Shown here: positions 1 to 8,135 of the stretch, piece after piece
Numbering within the stretch: the first letter of the stretch is position 1
Layout of the letters: every line of letters starts with the position of its first letter
Assembly: GCF_001428105.1 (NCBI RefSeq)
Contig: NZ_LMSJ01000034.1
Span: 6,832 to 70,831, forward strand
Reading direction: 5' to 3'
Origin: Paenibacillus sp. Soil766
GTDB taxonomy: Bacteria; Bacillota; Bacilli; Paenibacillales; NBRC-103111
DNA: 64,000 nucleotides
Program-made: the position numbers and the translations under genes
Notes under the pieces: generated by a model
The model's database searches: none
What the model was told of the DNA's origin: nothing
Seen by the model: the letters and a program-made list of their open reading frames with translations, nothing else

Positions 1-13
1 GCAAAAGCGCCCA

Positions 14-85
14 TAAGTCGAAAAAATCGACTTAGACGCTCACAAAGCGCAGCAAATGCTCCCATAAGTCGAAAAAATCGACTTA
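14..85. repeat. Palindromic repeat array, left copy set (51-bp period)
   Basis: Two identical 21-bp palindromes at 14-34 and 65-85 have arms TAAGTCGA and TCGACTTA around a five-A loop. They are exactly 51 bp apart, with unlike 30-bp spacers. A degraded third copy may lie at 110-131, running into the stop codon of mtnB. The same core and the same 51-bp period recur at 55027-55304. The array may continue beyond the left edge. Its function is unknown; it sits just downstream of the minus-strand mtnB gene. Confidence 0.85.
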
Positions 86-128
86 CAGACCCGCTAAGCG
101 CCGTTCGACTTAGTCGCAAGAATCACTT

Positions 129-764
129 TTACTTCTTCATGACATGCAAGCGGTACACATATTCGAATAAGAATTCGAATGCCTCAAGGTGCCGTTTCGC
201 TTCAAAAGCATTTGCACCCCAAGCGTAGATCCCGTGCTTACGAAGCACGATGCCCGGAATACGAGGTACGATCGCGCCTTCAACAAGCTCAGCAATACGC
301 GGAATATCAGCAAAATTTGGCAAAATTGGAATCTCAATCTGAGCTTCTTCATCCCAAATGTTGAATGCTTTAATTAACTCAACGCCATCGACAGGAATGC
401 TCCCACGCTCTGCGTACAGCTCAGAGGCTAAGTTGTTGAAGATCGTGTGAACGTGGAAAATGGCGCCTGCGCCAGTTAAGCGATAAATCTCACTATGGAT
501 CAAAGTTTCCGCAGATGGTTTAAGGCTAGTTGCTTCCGTTGGCAAGCCTTTCTCGTTGACGAGAAGGAAATCCTCAGGTGTTTGCACGGATTTATCTCTT
601 CCACTAGACGTAATAGCGAAGGTGAAAGCACTTGCTTCAAAGCCGCCAACACGCACGGATAAGTTGCCGCTAGTCGCAGGAAACCATCCGCGCGCCGCTA
701 AATTTGCTTTAATTTCTCTTAATTCAGCGAAGGCACGTTGTTTTTCTTCTAGTAAAATACTCAT
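129..764 (-). CDS. mtnB: Methylthioribulose-1-phosphate dehydratase
   Basis: Cytoplasmic zinc enzyme of the methionine salvage pathway, converting 5-methylthioribulose-1-phosphate to the 2,3-diketo compound. The 211-aa product is a class II aldolase-fold protein: GNLS at residues 33-36 is the phosphate-binding loop, and H104 and H106 (HVHT) with H177 (RKHG) are the expected zinc ligands. Length is normal for the family. The start codon overlaps the stop of mtnX by four bases (ATGA), so the two are translationally coupled. In Bacillus mtnD follows mtnB; here a repeat array follows instead, so the dioxygenase gene must be elsewhere. Confidence 0.93.
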   Translation of the reverse strand: MSILLEEKQRAFAELREIKANLAARGWFPATSGNLSVRVGGFEASAFTFAITSSGRDKSVQTPEDFLLVNEKGLPTEATSLKPSAETLIHSEIYRLTGAGAIFHVHTIFNNLASELYAERGSIPVDGVELIKAFNIWDEEAQIEIPILPNFADIPRIAELVEGAIVPRIPGIVLRKHGIYAWGANAFEAKRHLEAFEFLFEYVYRLHVMKK

Positions 765-1423
765 TTGACGGGTTCAGCCTCCAGTTGCTTAATGATATCG
801 AAGAACGTTTCGAAGGGGTGGTACGCATATCCTAGTTGATCGCAACGATCGATGAGATGGGATCTGGCAAAAATCGTATCCACTAGCTTAGCACCTTCAA
901 AATCAGTAATGCTGTCTCCGATAATAATGCGCTCATACCGCTCTGAATCGTAGGATCGAATGATGCTTGTTTTGCACATACCGCAGTCGGTTTGACAGTG
1001 AGCATCACACGGATTCGGCCATAGGATCTCGATCGTTTCCCCTTCGAATGAGCTGGCATTGCAATAAATATGATCCTCCGGAATCGCAAACGCACGTAGA
1101 AGTGGATAAATAAAGAAATCAATGCCCCCGCTTGTGATCAAAAGGGTAATCCCCCGCTCCTTGCAGTAGGAGACAAATTCTTCAAAACCATCACGGATGG
1201 TCGCATTGTTGATAGCGTAGTCCACAATCTCCGATTTACGTGAGGTAGGCAGGAGGGCGAACATCGCCCCTACCCCTTCGCGAATGGAAATTTGTTGTGT
1301 CACAATCTGCTCGACAATGCCTTCCCAACCTTCAGGATTGAAATGCTTCATAATCGCTACAATGTTATCGTTAACGGTAATCGTACCGTCAAAGTCACAA
1401 AAGATAATGCGTTCCTTGCTCAT
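761..1423 (-). CDS. mtnX: 2-hydroxy-3-keto-5-methylthiopentenyl-1-phosphate phosphatase
   Basis: HAD-superfamily phosphatase acting after MtnW in methionine salvage, giving the acireductone. The 220-aa protein opens with the HAD motif CDFDGT (nucleophile D10, acid D12); later HAD elements include the S/T motif in LLITSGG and the acidic GDSITD. A cysteine cluster near residues 138-150 (CDAHCQTDCGMC) is characteristic of MtnX-type proteins. It overlaps mtnW upstream and mtnB downstream by four bases each, so all three are one translational unit in Bacillus order W-X-B. Confidence 0.93.
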   Translation of the reverse strand: MSKERIIFCDFDGTITVNDNIVAIMKHFNPEGWEGIVEQIVTQQISIREGVGAMFALLPTSRKSEIVDYAINNATIRDGFEEFVSYCKERGITLLITSGGIDFFIYPLLRAFAIPEDHIYCNASSFEGETIEILWPNPCDAHCQTDCGMCKTSIIRSYDSERYERIIIGDSITDFEGAKLVDTIFARSHLIDRCDQLGYAYHPFETFFDIIKQLEAEPVK

Positions 1424-2688
1424 TCTCTAATCCCCCATGTGTCAATAGCTGATTGTAGCTCTGGATGTGTCAGGGCATATTCACGTAAAGTTTTACCTTG
1501 TAAAGTTGCATCAATCGCTTGACGGAAAGCTTGTCCCCCAGCGATCGTTCCCATCGGGTGACCGTGGATACCGCCTCCGGCGTTCACGATAACATCCCCT
1601 CCGAAATCACGCAAAATGAGCGGAACTAGACCAGGATGGATACCCGCGGATGGAACCGGGAAGCTTGGCGCTAATTTTAATTCTACATCAGGCAGGGCCT
1701 GATATGTGTAATCTTTACGTAAATCCTGCGTTAGCAGTACATGCTTTATGGCCAAATTCTCTTCCTTCGGCATCACAACCGAGCCATATGGAGAAGGGAA
1801 TAACACCAAATCAGCACCCGCAAGGCGCATTAATTTGCCCAAAAGGACGGAAGGCGAGATCCCGTAGTGCGGTGACGGATAAGTAGCACCAGCCAATGCA
1901 GGATGTGCCATGATCGGAATGTTAATGTCTGGGTCTGAGCTTAATTCATGCAGCACATCGAAGCCGTAAGCCAACACGTTAAATAACAATGCGTTGGCTC
2001 CTTCAGCAATGGCTTTCTTCGCTTGTGAAGCAAGTTTAGACGTTGAACCTGTCAAATTAACCGCATAGAGCAGCTTTTGACCTGTTTCCTTCTTCGCTTG
2101 CTCAGCAGCTTCAAGACAAATCGCAATTCGTTTCTCCATCGGCGTTAATGGATTCTCAAATAAGATCTCGTCGTCCTTAATCAGATCAACGCCACCAGCG
2201 GCTTGCAAGTAAAACTGCTCGCGAAGTGCCGGCAATTCGTAGCCTACTACAGACTTGAATATGCTCATGAGCAACGGGCGATCATGCACGCCAAGCAGAT
2301 CACGAACACCTTGCATACCAAATTTCGGGCCAGGGAACCCAGCGAGAAAATCAGAAGAGAAGGCAAGGTCGATCAGCTTGATTTTGCCATCCATAGACAG
2401 CTTGCCGAACACCGTCACTAACAGCGCGGGGATATCTCGGCTATAGTTCACATCGGGATAAGCGATGGTGATATCCGCATAGCGCCCCGAAATAGCTTCT
2501 CCAACACCAGGCTCATGGACTTCAACAGAAATGACCTTGCCCAAATGCTTCTCCATAGAAGCTTTCTGAGCTTCAGGCAGTTCCGTCCAACTGCCAACGG
2601 TAAGCCCAACTGCGATGCTTGTTGCTTTTTTATGAAAATCGGCTTTCTCATCGAAACTCCGATAGGTTGCTAAACAATATGAACTCAT
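1420..2688 (-). CDS. mtnW: 2,3-diketo-5-methylthiopentyl-1-phosphate enolase (RuBisCO-like)
   Basis: RuBisCO-like protein (form IV) catalysing enolisation of the diketo intermediate in methionine salvage. The 422-aa product carries the DLIKDDE motif; K171 corresponds to the carbamylated lysine, with the following acidic residues as magnesium ligands. It lacks carboxylase loop 6 features. The ribosome site AGGTGAAAG lies just before the ATG. The gene starts 60 bp after proC with no convincing terminator between, so read-through from the proline operon is likely. I looked for an S-box (SAM riboswitch), which controls these genes in Bacillus subtilis, and see none. Confidence 0.93.
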   Translation of the reverse strand: MSSYCLATYRSFDEKADFHKKATSIAVGLTVGSWTELPEAQKASMEKHLGKVISVEVHEPGVGEAISGRYADITIAYPDVNYSRDIPALLVTVFGKLSMDGKIKLIDLAFSSDFLAGFPGPKFGMQGVRDLLGVHDRPLLMSIFKSVVGYELPALREQFYLQAAGGVDLIKDDEILFENPLTPMEKRIAICLEAAEQAKKETGQKLLYAVNLTGSTSKLASQAKKAIAEGANALLFNVLAYGFDVLHELSSDPDINIPIMAHPALAGATYPSPHYGISPSVLLGKLMRLAGADLVLFPSPYGSVVMPKEENLAIKHVLLTQDLRKDYTYQALPDVELKLAPSFPVPSAGIHPGLVPLILRDFGGDVIVNAGGGIHGHPMGTIAGGQAFRQAIDATLQGKTLREYALTHPELQSAIDTWGIRE

Positions 2689-2748
2689 GACGAACTTTCA
2701 CCTGCTTTAACTAGAATTGAAACCTACATATCAAGGGGAGAAAAAAGA

Positions 2749-3618
2749 CTAGACCGATTTGCCAACAGGACTGTTCGCAGCGATTTGTTCGCCCATTTCT
2801 TTTGTACGAGCGGCGCAATGCAACACAGCTTGATGGATAGCTTCGTCGAACTGATAACGATCCAAAGCTTGAATAGCAGCATGCGTAGCGCCGTTAGGAG
2901 ACGTCACTTTACGGCGTAGTTCCGCAGGATGTTCCTTCGTATTGTGTACCATGTGTGCGGCACCAAGCACCGTTTGAAGCGTTAATTGATTCGCATCTTC
3001 TGCCGATAGGCCGCCTTCGATACCCGCTTTAATCATGGCTTCCATAAGGTAGTACACATAGGCAGGACCGCTGCCGGAAATTCCTGTAAGGATTTCAAGT
3101 TTGTCTTCATCTACAATCGTGACAGTTCCGACCGCTTCAAACATTTGGATAGCAAGCTGCTTGAATGTATCATTAACCTTAGACGAGAAGCTCATTCCTG
3201 TTGCACCTAATCCGATGGTGGAGGAAGTATTTGGCATCGTACGAACAATTGGCGAGTTGGATTGCAGAAGTCTTTCAGCCTTTTCGATGGAAAGGCCTGC
3301 AATGACGGAAATTAACAGCTGACGCTCGCTCAAAAGCGGCCCAAGCTCGGCAAAAGAAGACTCTACATCTTTCGGTTTCATGCAGAGAACAATAACATCG
3401 GCTTCTTGAATAATTGTGTTTTTCGTTGCTTGATCGGAAGTGGATTGAACGCCATATTCCGAGCATAAAAATGCCAAGCGATCCTGATTGGAGCGATTCA
3501 TCATATAAACGTTTTGCGGATTTGCGACTTTCGTCTGAATAAGTCCGCGGACGATAGCTTCAGCCATGGAGCCTGCGCCTACAAAAACAATTTTAGTTTG
3601 CGATAACATGATTGACAT
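2749..3618 (-). CDS. proC: Pyrroline-5-carboxylate reductase
   Basis: Last step of proline synthesis: NAD(P)H-dependent reduction of pyrroline-5-carboxylate. The 289-aa protein has an N-terminal Rossmann motif (VFVGAGSMAEAI, about residues 11-22), the family motif near RTMPNTS, and the C-terminal dimer signature with SGSGPAYVYYLMEA and LRRKVTSPNGAT. A strong GGAGGAGG site precedes the ATG; a second ATG three codons on is possible. It lies 22 bp after proA in the proBSAC gene order. Confidence 0.95.
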   Translation of the reverse strand: MSIMLSQTKIVFVGAGSMAEAIVRGLIQTKVANPQNVYMMNRSNQDRLAFLCSEYGVQSTSDQATKNTIIQEADVIVLCMKPKDVESSFAELGPLLSERQLLISVIAGLSIEKAERLLQSNSPIVRTMPNTSSTIGLGATGMSFSSKVNDTFKQLAIQMFEAVGTVTIVDEDKLEILTGISGSGPAYVYYLMEAMIKAGIEGGLSAEDANQLTLQTVLGAAHMVHNTKEHPAELRRKVTSPNGATHAAIQALDRYQFDEAIHQAVLHCAARTKEMGEQIAANSPVGKSV

Positions 3619-3640
3619 CCGTTGTTCCTCCTCCTAAGGT

Positions 3641-4888
3641 TTATTCGCGTATTTGCCCGGTTCCGTAAACACGGTATTTGGTCGAGGTTAACGCAGGGAG
3701 ACCCATTGGTCCACGTGCGTGAAGCTTCTGAGTGGAGATTCCAATCTCCGCGCCAAAGCCAAACTCAAACCCATCGGTAAAACGCGTCGAAGCATTATGA
3801 TAAACAGCAGCAGCATCTACTTCTTGTAAAAATTTCTCTGCATTGGCAGTATCTTCTGTCACAATACACTCGGAGTGCATCGTACCATAAGTACGAATGT
3901 GGGCAAGAGCTTCATCCAGATCTTTAACGACTTTAATCGATAAAATATAATCTCCGTACTCCGTACCCCAATCCGCTTGCTCAGCAACAAGCATACTAGG
4001 AACCAGTTCTCTGGAACGCTCGTCGCCTCTAAGCTCAACGTTAACCCCTTGAAATGCTTCAGCAATGGCAGCAAGATGTTTCGCAGCAATCGCTTCATGC
4101 ACGAGCAACGTTTCCATACTATTACAAACAGATGGGCGCTGTGCTTTGGCATTAATCCCGATCCTAACAGCCATATCAAGCTGAGCACTTTGATCTATAA
4201 AAGTATGACACACCCCTGCACCTGTTTCAATGACTGGGACGGACGCGTTATTGACAACATTTTGAATAAGTGAGTGGCCCCCACGCGGGATTAGCACGTC
4301 AATGAGACCATTGAGCTTCAGCATTTCATCGACGGAGCTGCGATCAGCGCTAAGGATTAATTGCAGGGCATCTGCCGGCAGGTCAGAACGCTCTAAGGCA
4401 GCATGCAGCACCTCCACAATTTTCTCATTCGAAAATAGGGCAGAAGATCCGCCACGCAGCACGACAGCGTTGCCTGTTTTGAGACATAGGCCTGCGGCAT
4501 CTACGGTAACGTTCGGTCTTGCTTCATAAATAATGCCGATGACGCCTAGCGGAACACGGATTTTGCGAATTCGTAATCCATTGGGGCGGTCAAAGGACTC
4601 GAGCGTATCCCCAATTGGATCAGGTAGCTCAGCGATTTGACGAAGACCTTCAGCCATCGCAGCAATACGCGTTTCGTTTAACGCCAATCGGTCAAGTAGA
4701 GAAGCGCTAGTGCCTAGCTCTTTGCCACGCTGCAAATCCTTGCTATTCGCTTCAATGATCGCTTGTTGCTCCGTAATAAGAGCATCTGCCATAAGCAGTA
4801 GGGCTGCATTCTTTTGTTCAGTTGAGAGATTGCCCATTGCTTGGGCGGCTTGCTTGGCAAGCTTGGATTTGTTAATAACTTCACTCAT
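3641..4888 (-). CDS. proA: Gamma-glutamyl phosphate reductase
   Basis: Second step of proline synthesis: reduces gamma-glutamyl phosphate to glutamate semialdehyde with NADPH. The 415-aa product is of standard length. Key signatures are the glycine-rich GVIGIIYEARPNVT segment, the catalytic cysteine in PSVCNSMETLL, and the C-terminal EIGISTQKLHARGPMGL block. An AGGAGG ribosome site precedes the ATG. It follows proS by 11 bp. ProA usually works with ProB as a complex; here the two genes are separated by proS. Confidence 0.96.
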   Translation of the reverse strand: MSEVINKSKLAKQAAQAMGNLSTEQKNAALLLMADALITEQQAIIEANSKDLQRGKELGTSASLLDRLALNETRIAAMAEGLRQIAELPDPIGDTLESFDRPNGLRIRKIRVPLGVIGIIYEARPNVTVDAAGLCLKTGNAVVLRGGSSALFSNEKIVEVLHAALERSDLPADALQLILSADRSSVDEMLKLNGLIDVLIPRGGHSLIQNVVNNASVPVIETGAGVCHTFIDQSAQLDMAVRIGINAKAQRPSVCNSMETLLVHEAIAAKHLAAIAEAFQGVNVELRGDERSRELVPSMLVAEQADWGTEYGDYILSIKVVKDLDEALAHIRTYGTMHSECIVTEDTANAEKFLQEVDAAAVYHNASTRFTDGFEFGFGAEIGISTQKLHARGPMGLPALTSTKYRVYGTGQIRE

Positions 4889-4899
4889 GGAAGGACCTC

Positions 4900-6612
4900 C
4901 TAGTTGAAAAAGGATTGGCAGTGCGTTAACAATTGTTCCACGTTAAGTTCATAGGCAGTACCGCTTCGACGTTCTTTACATTCAACGATACGTTCGTTCG
5001 CCTTTTTACCAACGGTTAGTCGTAATGGGAAGCCAAGTAAATCGGCATCATTAAATTTCACGCCTGGTCGTTCATCGCGATCATCCCAGAGAACGGAGAA
5101 GCCTGCGCGAGTTAAAGATTGGTACAGCTCTTCGGATAATGTCATTTGTGCTTCATCAGCCAGATGAACAGTTAGAAGGTGAATGGAATATGGAGCGATA
5201 GCGTTGGGCCAAATAATGCCTCGCTCATCCTGATGTTGTTCAATCACGGCAGCCAATACGCGTGATACACCTATTCCATAGCAGCCCATAATCATTGGCT
5301 CGGAGAGCCCATTCTCATCGGTGAAGGAAGCGCCGAGAGCTTCGCTATATTTGGTGCCGAGCTTAAATACATGGCCGACTTCAATACCTTTAGCAAAAGC
5401 AAGCTCATGCCCGCAGTAGATACAGCTTTCACCGTGACCGACATTGCGAACATCCGCGTAAATGATGTCTGCTAGATCAAGCTTAACGTTCACGCCTTGA
5501 AGATGATAGTCCGTTTCATTGGCGCCAACAACTGCGTTGTTTAATCCTTGAATCGAAGTGTCGGCGATTAATTTGACGTTCTTTAGACCAATTGGTCCGA
5601 TAAATCCAGCAGTCGAACCAATAGTTGTAATTTCAGCTTCCGATAGCATCGTGATTTCATCTACCCCGAGCATATTACTCAGCTTGATTTCATTAATTTC
5701 AAGATCTCCACGTATGAGCACGATCACAGGCTCACCATGCGCAAGGACAGCGACGGATTTGATAATTTGCTGCGGTTCAATGTTAAGGAATTCGCTTAAT
5801 TGTTTGATGCTCGTTACGTTAGGTGTGTGAACTTTCTCTGGTTGTGCATTCGCCATGTCAGTAGAGGATGCACGGGATGCACTTACGTTAGTAATGCTCC
5901 CTGAGGCTTTCTCCAAATTCGCCGCATACTGACAGGAAGGACAATGTACGATCGTATCCTCGCCGACATCCGCCAACGCCATGAATTCATGTGTATCTGT
6001 ACCGCCGATTGCGCCGGAATCTGCTTCAACTGCACGGAACTGCAGGCCGCAGCGTGTGAAAATGTTGACATAGCTATCAAACATCGCTTGATAACTGGCA
6101 TCAAGTCCACTTGCGGAGCGATCGAAGGAGTAGGCATCCTTCATTAGAAATTCACGTCCACGCAATAGACCGAATCGTGGTCTGCGCTCATCACGATATT
6201 TCGTTTGGATTTGATATAACGTCACAGGTAACTTCTTATAAGAATGTATCTCATCTTTGACGAGAGTTGTAATCACTTCCTCATGCGTCGCACCTAAAGC
6301 AAACTCACGACCATTGCGGTCATGGAGTCGCATTAATTCAGGACCATAGACATCCCAACGACCAGAGGCTTTCCATAATTCGGCAGGATGGAGGGCAGGC
6401 ATGAGCATTTCTTGGGCACCTGCGCGATCCATTTCTTCTCGTACAATCGTTTGAATATGTTGTAAGGCCTTGAGACCCATGGGTAAGTAGGAATAAATAC
6501 CGCTCGATAGTTGACGAATGAGCCCTGCTCGCAGCATAAGTCGGTGACTGACTGCCTCGGCATCACCCGGTACATCTCGTAATGTTGGATTAAGTAATCG
6601 TTGCTGTCTCAT
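4900..6612 (-). CDS. proS: Prolyl-tRNA synthetase, bacterial type with editing insertion
   Basis: Charges tRNA-Pro. The 570-aa length and layout fit the bacterial class II enzyme: motif 1 region near the N-terminus (SGIYSYLPMG), motif 2 (YRDERRPRFGLLRGREF, about residue 139 on), a YbaK-like editing insertion at about 225-405, then motif 3 (GCYGIGVSR) and the C-terminal anticodon-binding domain with WDDRDERPGVKF. It sits inside the proline biosynthesis operon, 40 bp after proB and 11 bp before proA, so the T-box upstream would tune both making proline and using it. Confidence 0.96.
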   Translation of the reverse strand: MRQQRLLNPTLRDVPGDAEAVSHRLMLRAGLIRQLSSGIYSYLPMGLKALQHIQTIVREEMDRAGAQEMLMPALHPAELWKASGRWDVYGPELMRLHDRNGREFALGATHEEVITTLVKDEIHSYKKLPVTLYQIQTKYRDERRPRFGLLRGREFLMKDAYSFDRSASGLDASYQAMFDSYVNIFTRCGLQFRAVEADSGAIGGTDTHEFMALADVGEDTIVHCPSCQYAANLEKASGSITNVSASRASSTDMANAQPEKVHTPNVTSIKQLSEFLNIEPQQIIKSVAVLAHGEPVIVLIRGDLEINEIKLSNMLGVDEITMLSEAEITTIGSTAGFIGPIGLKNVKLIADTSIQGLNNAVVGANETDYHLQGVNVKLDLADIIYADVRNVGHGESCIYCGHELAFAKGIEVGHVFKLGTKYSEALGASFTDENGLSEPMIMGCYGIGVSRVLAAVIEQHQDERGIIWPNAIAPYSIHLLTVHLADEAQMTLSEELYQSLTRAGFSVLWDDRDERPGVKFNDADLLGFPLRLTVGKKANERIVECKERRSGTAYELNVEQLLTHCQSFFN

Positions 6613-6652
6613 GAATAAGGGAGCACCTCGCTTTCTATAGCTGAATCCAAAG

Positions 6653-7759
6653 TTAGGTCAAAGGCACCCATTCATCGCGATGAATGACTTCGATGCGTGA
6701 CACTTCGACGCGTTTTTGGACTTCGTCGGTGGACAGACCTGCCGCGGCTTGCACTTGCCAAGCCGCATAATTCACGACGCCGCGGCCCAGCAGCGCGCCT
6801 TCACTGCAGAACACCTCGACGACGTCGCCGGGGTGGAAGTCGCCAACCGCTGCGGTAATGCCAGCGGGGAGCAAGCTCTTCCCGCCGTTGATCAGGGCTG
6901 CCTTAGCCCCTTGATCAACGATGATTTGCCCTTGGGGCAGCGAGTGGAAGCCGACCCACTGCTTCTTGACCGGCAGATTGTTCAGCGCCGTGTCAAAGTA
7001 CGTACCCTTGCCGGTGCCGCCCACGGCAAGGTTCAGATCATCGGGCTCGAGTACGCGCCCGATGAAGACCGGCACGCCCCCGCGCATCGCGATGCGGGCG
7101 GCTTCGACCTTGGAGCGCATGCCGCCGGTGCCGACCGCGCTCCCAGAGCCTCCAGCGAAGGAGAATAGCTCATCGCTGATGGCGTCTACGCGATCGATAC
7201 GCTGTGCGTTCGCGTTCTTGCGAGGATCGTCCGTGTACAGGCCGTCCATATCGGTAATGATGATCAATTTGTTCGCTTTGACCAAATTGCCTACCAATGC
7301 CGACAACGTATCATTGTCGCCGAATTTTAATTCATCCACCGAGACGGTGTCGTTCTCGTTAATAATCGGGACGACGCCGCGCTGCAGGAGCTCGTCAATC
7401 GTCATCATCGCGTTCTGCACACGCTTGCGGTTAGAGAAGTCGTACCGGGTCAGCAGGATTTGCGCCACGCTCACGCCGTGGGATGCAAATGCTTCATGGT
7501 ACGCCTGCATTAAGAGCGCTTGGCCGACGGCTGCGGCGGCCTGTTTCTCGTGCAGCACCTTGGGCCGTGAGCGATAGCCAAGGGAGGTGAAGCCTGCGGC
7601 TACTGCACCTGAGGTTACTAGCAGTACTTGGCTGCCGCCCCGCTGCAATTGCGCGAGTTCAGACGCAAAAAAACGTATTTTATCCGGATTCAGGCCGCCC
7701 GTATCTGAGGTTAATGAGGAGCTGCCGATTTTGACAACAATTCGCTGAGTCATGTTCAT
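6653..7759 (-). CDS. proB: Glutamate 5-kinase with PUA domain
   Basis: First, committed step of proline synthesis: phosphorylates the gamma-carboxylate of glutamate. Residues start MNMTQRIVVKIGSS; I place the start at 7759 (368 aa) after a GAAGG site, because a longer reading would run into the leader terminator. The kinase domain (about 1-260) has VVKIGSSSLT, INENDTVS and GTGGMRSKV motifs; a PUA domain follows at about 275-355. Base composition is striking: lines around 7021-7140 are 67-77 percent GC by count, against roughly 45-50 percent in neighbouring genes. Function looks intact. Confidence 0.95.
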   Translation of the reverse strand: MNMTQRIVVKIGSSSLTSDTGGLNPDKIRFFASELAQLQRGGSQVLLVTSGAVAAGFTSLGYRSRPKVLHEKQAAAAVGQALLMQAYHEAFASHGVSVAQILLTRYDFSNRKRVQNAMMTIDELLQRGVVPIINENDTVSVDELKFGDNDTLSALVGNLVKANKLIIITDMDGLYTDDPRKNANAQRIDRVDAISDELFSFAGGSGSAVGTGGMRSKVEAARIAMRGGVPVFIGRVLEPDDLNLAVGGTGKGTYFDTALNNLPVKKQWVGFHSLPQGQIIVDQGAKAALINGGKSLLPAGITAAVGDFHPGDVVEVFCSEGALLGRGVVNYAAWQVQAAAGLSTDEVQKRVEVSRIEVIHRDEWVPLT

Positions 7760-7790
7760 CCCATCCTTCGGTTTTGGGCTATGTAGATAC

Positions 7791-7829
7791 AAAAAAGACT
7801 CCCGTCCTTAAACATAAGGACGAAAGTCT
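7791..7829 (-). terminator. T-box terminator hairpin of the proline operon
   Basis: On the minus strand, CGTCCTTA and TAAGGACG form the core stem, extended by AGACT and AGTCT, followed by a run of six T (plus-strand A at 7791-7796). It directly precedes proB and is the alternative fold to the antiterminator containing the T-box sequence at 7837-7849. Confidence 0.9.
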
Positions 7830-8056
7830 GTTGCTTCCGCGGTACCACCTTAGATTAGCGCATATCAAATAGAAAGCGCTCAACTCTAGATCCCTGTATA
7901 ACAGTAGGGCTCTGTTCAACTCATCGTTGACGGTTCAGGGGCGGGTTCGGATTCGGTTCACGGCAAGCTCTCTCAGTCGGTGGAGCTTACTCCCTGGTTA
8001 CGTGCTGCACGATTCGTACTATTCCCATCATAACGTTGCTGTTTGGAATTTTAATT
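7791..8056 (-). promoter_or_regulatory. T-box leader, probably tRNA-Pro responsive
   Basis: A minus-strand leader of about 265 nt ends in the conserved T-box sequence GGTGGTACCGCGG (7837-7849) and a terminator hairpin. Upstream, Stem I features are visible: the AGTA element (near 8020), and a GAA-rich internal loop on the 3' side containing CCG and CCC triplets. I cannot fix which triplet is the specifier by eye, but both are proline codons and the operon begins with proB, so proline is the likely signal. Proline-responsive T-boxes on proBA are known in Bacillus. Uncharged tRNA should favour the antiterminator and transcription of proB-proS-proA-proC and perhaps mtnWXB. Confidence 0.88.
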
Positions 8057-8062
8057 CTATCT

Positions 8063-8092
8063 AGAATAGCATGGTATAAGAGACTTTGTAAA
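8063..8092 (-). promoter_or_regulatory. Promoter of the proline T-box operon
   Basis: On the minus strand, TTTACA (8087-8092) and TATTCT (8063-8068) are 18 bp apart, placed just before the T-box leader. It fits a sigma-A promoter. Confidence 0.6.
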
Positions 8093-8135
8093 GGTATAAA
8101 TGGCTTGCTTTCAAGGGTCTTTGGATAATGAGGAG

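Noticed and set aside
2689..2748. S-box (SAM riboswitch) expected before mtnW
   Set aside because: The gap is only 60 bp and lacks the conserved S-box elements; the region upstream of mtnE also lacks them.
6716..7577. Long plus-strand frames across proB
   Set aside because: They are antisense shadows produced by the high GC of proB.
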